DNA from: Embleya sp045207655
GTDB lineage: Bacteria > Actinomycetota > Actinomycetes > Streptomycetales > Streptomycetaceae
Assembly (NCBI RefSeq): GCF_045207655.1
Contig: NZ_CP108784.1
Span: 6,138,001 to 6,202,000 of the forward strand
DNA: 64,000 nt
Direction of reading: 5' to 3'
Under the pieces are notes generated by a model, which was not told where the DNA came from, did no database searches, and saw only the letters and a list, made by a program, of their open reading frames with translations. Position numbers and translations under genes: made by a program. Shown here piece by piece: positions 63,352-64,000 of this stretch; within the stretch, counting starts at the first letter, position 1; each line of letters begins with the position of its first letter.

Positions 63352-64000
63352 CGATCGACACCGCGGAACTCCTGGCCATCGCTCGCGACGCGGCCCGGCA
63401 CACCGGCGGCTTCCTGTTGCACGAGCGTCCCGCCGACCTCGGCGTCGCGGCGACCAAGAGCAGCCCCACCGACGTGGTCACCGAGATGGACACGGCCGCG
63501 GAGAAGCTGATCATCGAACGCATCCGCGCCCACCGACCACACGACGGCTTCCTCGGCGAGGAGGGCGACGCGACCGCGGGCAGCAGCGGCGTGCGCTGGG
63601 TGATCGACCCGATCGACGGCACCGTGAACTACCTGTACGACCTGCCCGGGTGGTGTGTGTCGATCGCCGCCGAGACCGCCGAGGGCACCCTGCTGGGCGT
63701 GGTCGAGGTGCCGGTGGTGGGGGAGACCTTCCACGCCGTGCGCGACGGCGGCGCCTACCGCAACGGCAAGCCGATCCACTGCCGCGCCTCGGTCGAGTCG
63801 GCCCGGGCGCTGGTGGCGACCGGGTTCGGCTACACCGCCGAGCGGCGCACCCGGCAGGCCGCCGTGATCGGCGCGCTGTTGCCGCGCGTGCGCGACCTGC
63901 GCCGGGCCGGCTCGGCCGCGATCGACCTGTGCTCGGTGGCCGCCGGTCGGGTCGACGCCTACTACGAGCGTGGCCTGAATCCGTGGGACGTGGCCGCGGG
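63348..64000 (+). CDS. Inositol-monophosphatase-family protein, 3' end beyond the window
   Basis: The first 217 codons of a lithium-sensitive phosphatase-family gene, cut by the window end. Motifs: GEEGD, WVIDPIDGTVNY (metal-binding DPxDGTxN) and NPWDVAAG, in the usual order. The family dephosphorylates inositol 1-phosphate or related sugar phosphates. It overlaps the ferrochelatase stop by 4 bases, so the two are co-translated. Confidence 0.9.
   Translation, partial: MTIDTAELLAIARDAARHTGGFLLHERPADLGVAATKSSPTDVVTEMDTAAEKLIIERIRAHRPHDGFLGEEGDATAGSSGVRWVIDPIDGTVNYLYDLPGWCVSIAAETAEGTLLGVVEVPVVGETFHAVRDGGAYRNGKPIHCRASVESARALVATGFGYTAERRTRQAAVIGALLPRVRDLRRAGSAAIDLCSVAAGRVDAYYERGLNPWDVAA

Overview
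The window is about 64 kb of very GC-rich actinobacterial chromosome. GTG and TTG starts are common, and third codon positions are almost all G or C. The gene content (whiH-like GntR regulator next to the principal sigma factor hrdB, parE/parC, DUF7455, DUF2630, DUF5998, SepH, coproheme ferrochelatase) is the conserved core of a sporulating Streptomycetaceae-type organism (Streptomyces, or a relative such as Embleya or Yinghuangia). Genus is inference. I see no rRNA, tRNA, CRISPR array, insertion sequence or prophage.

Layout. 1-4.4 kb: LOG-family phosphoribohydrolase, a GT-C-like membrane protein, and an MFS exporter divergent from its HxlR-type regulator with two near-identical operators between them. 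4.5-8.2 kb: an M48-like protein with a broken HExxH motif, RNase HII with a histone-like Lys/Ala tail, and a DUF2510 membrane protein. 8.3-16.3 kb: a large exonuclease-like/TerB-like/BRCT-like/TerD fusion that has lost two catalytic aspartates, small unknown proteins, a RecQ-family helicase with a phosphoribosyltransferase-like C-terminus, and an aldo/keto reductase. 16.5-23.6 kb: DUF4192, a glycogen-debranching-like protein, a Nudix/winged-helix (NrtR-type) regulator with its own operator, a hemerythrin-like protein and a two-gene ABC transporter. 23.7-32.2 kb: developmental and information core, with whiH, a PAS-GAF-SpoIIE phosphatase carrying a TTA codon, hrdB, a secreted trypsin, DUF7455 and parE. 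32.6-45 kb: DUF485/sodium-solute symporter pair, sucrase/ferredoxin-like protein, HD hydrolase, parC, DUF2630, paired M16 peptidases and a CtpE-like P-type ATPase. 45-55.8 kb: DUF3558-like lipoprotein, acyl-CoA synthetase, DUF1537-type kinase, PsuG, VOC protein, a GNAT/acyl-CoA-synthetase fusion, DUF5998 and a nucleotide-pyrophosphatase-like enzyme. 55.9-64 kb: a 29-residue membrane microprotein, VOC protein, sulfurtransferase, SepH, a Thr/Pro-rich membrane protein, sugar-lactone oxidase, ferrochelatase and the start of an inositol-monophosphatase-family gene cut by the window edge.

How genes work together. parE and parC encode the two subunits of one topoisomerase IV. HrdB, WhiH, the SpoIIE phosphatase and SepH connect vegetative transcription to sporulation septation. 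Several genes (HxlR regulator, RNase HII, DUF2510, Nudix regulator, P-type ATPase, GNAT fusion) have a TAnnnT box six or seven bases before the start codon and no ribosome binding site, the pattern of leaderless transcripts. Convergent gene pairs are usually separated by long perfect hairpins that can terminate in both directions.

The least ordinary items are the cluster of degenerate enzymes (M48-like HALGH protein, DEDDh exonuclease-like fusion), the TTA-containing phosphatase between whiH and hrdB, the DUF1537-type kinase beside PsuG, the long disordered tail on an ABC ATPase, and the microprotein at 55930-56019. All functions are assigned by reading motifs; no database search was possible.
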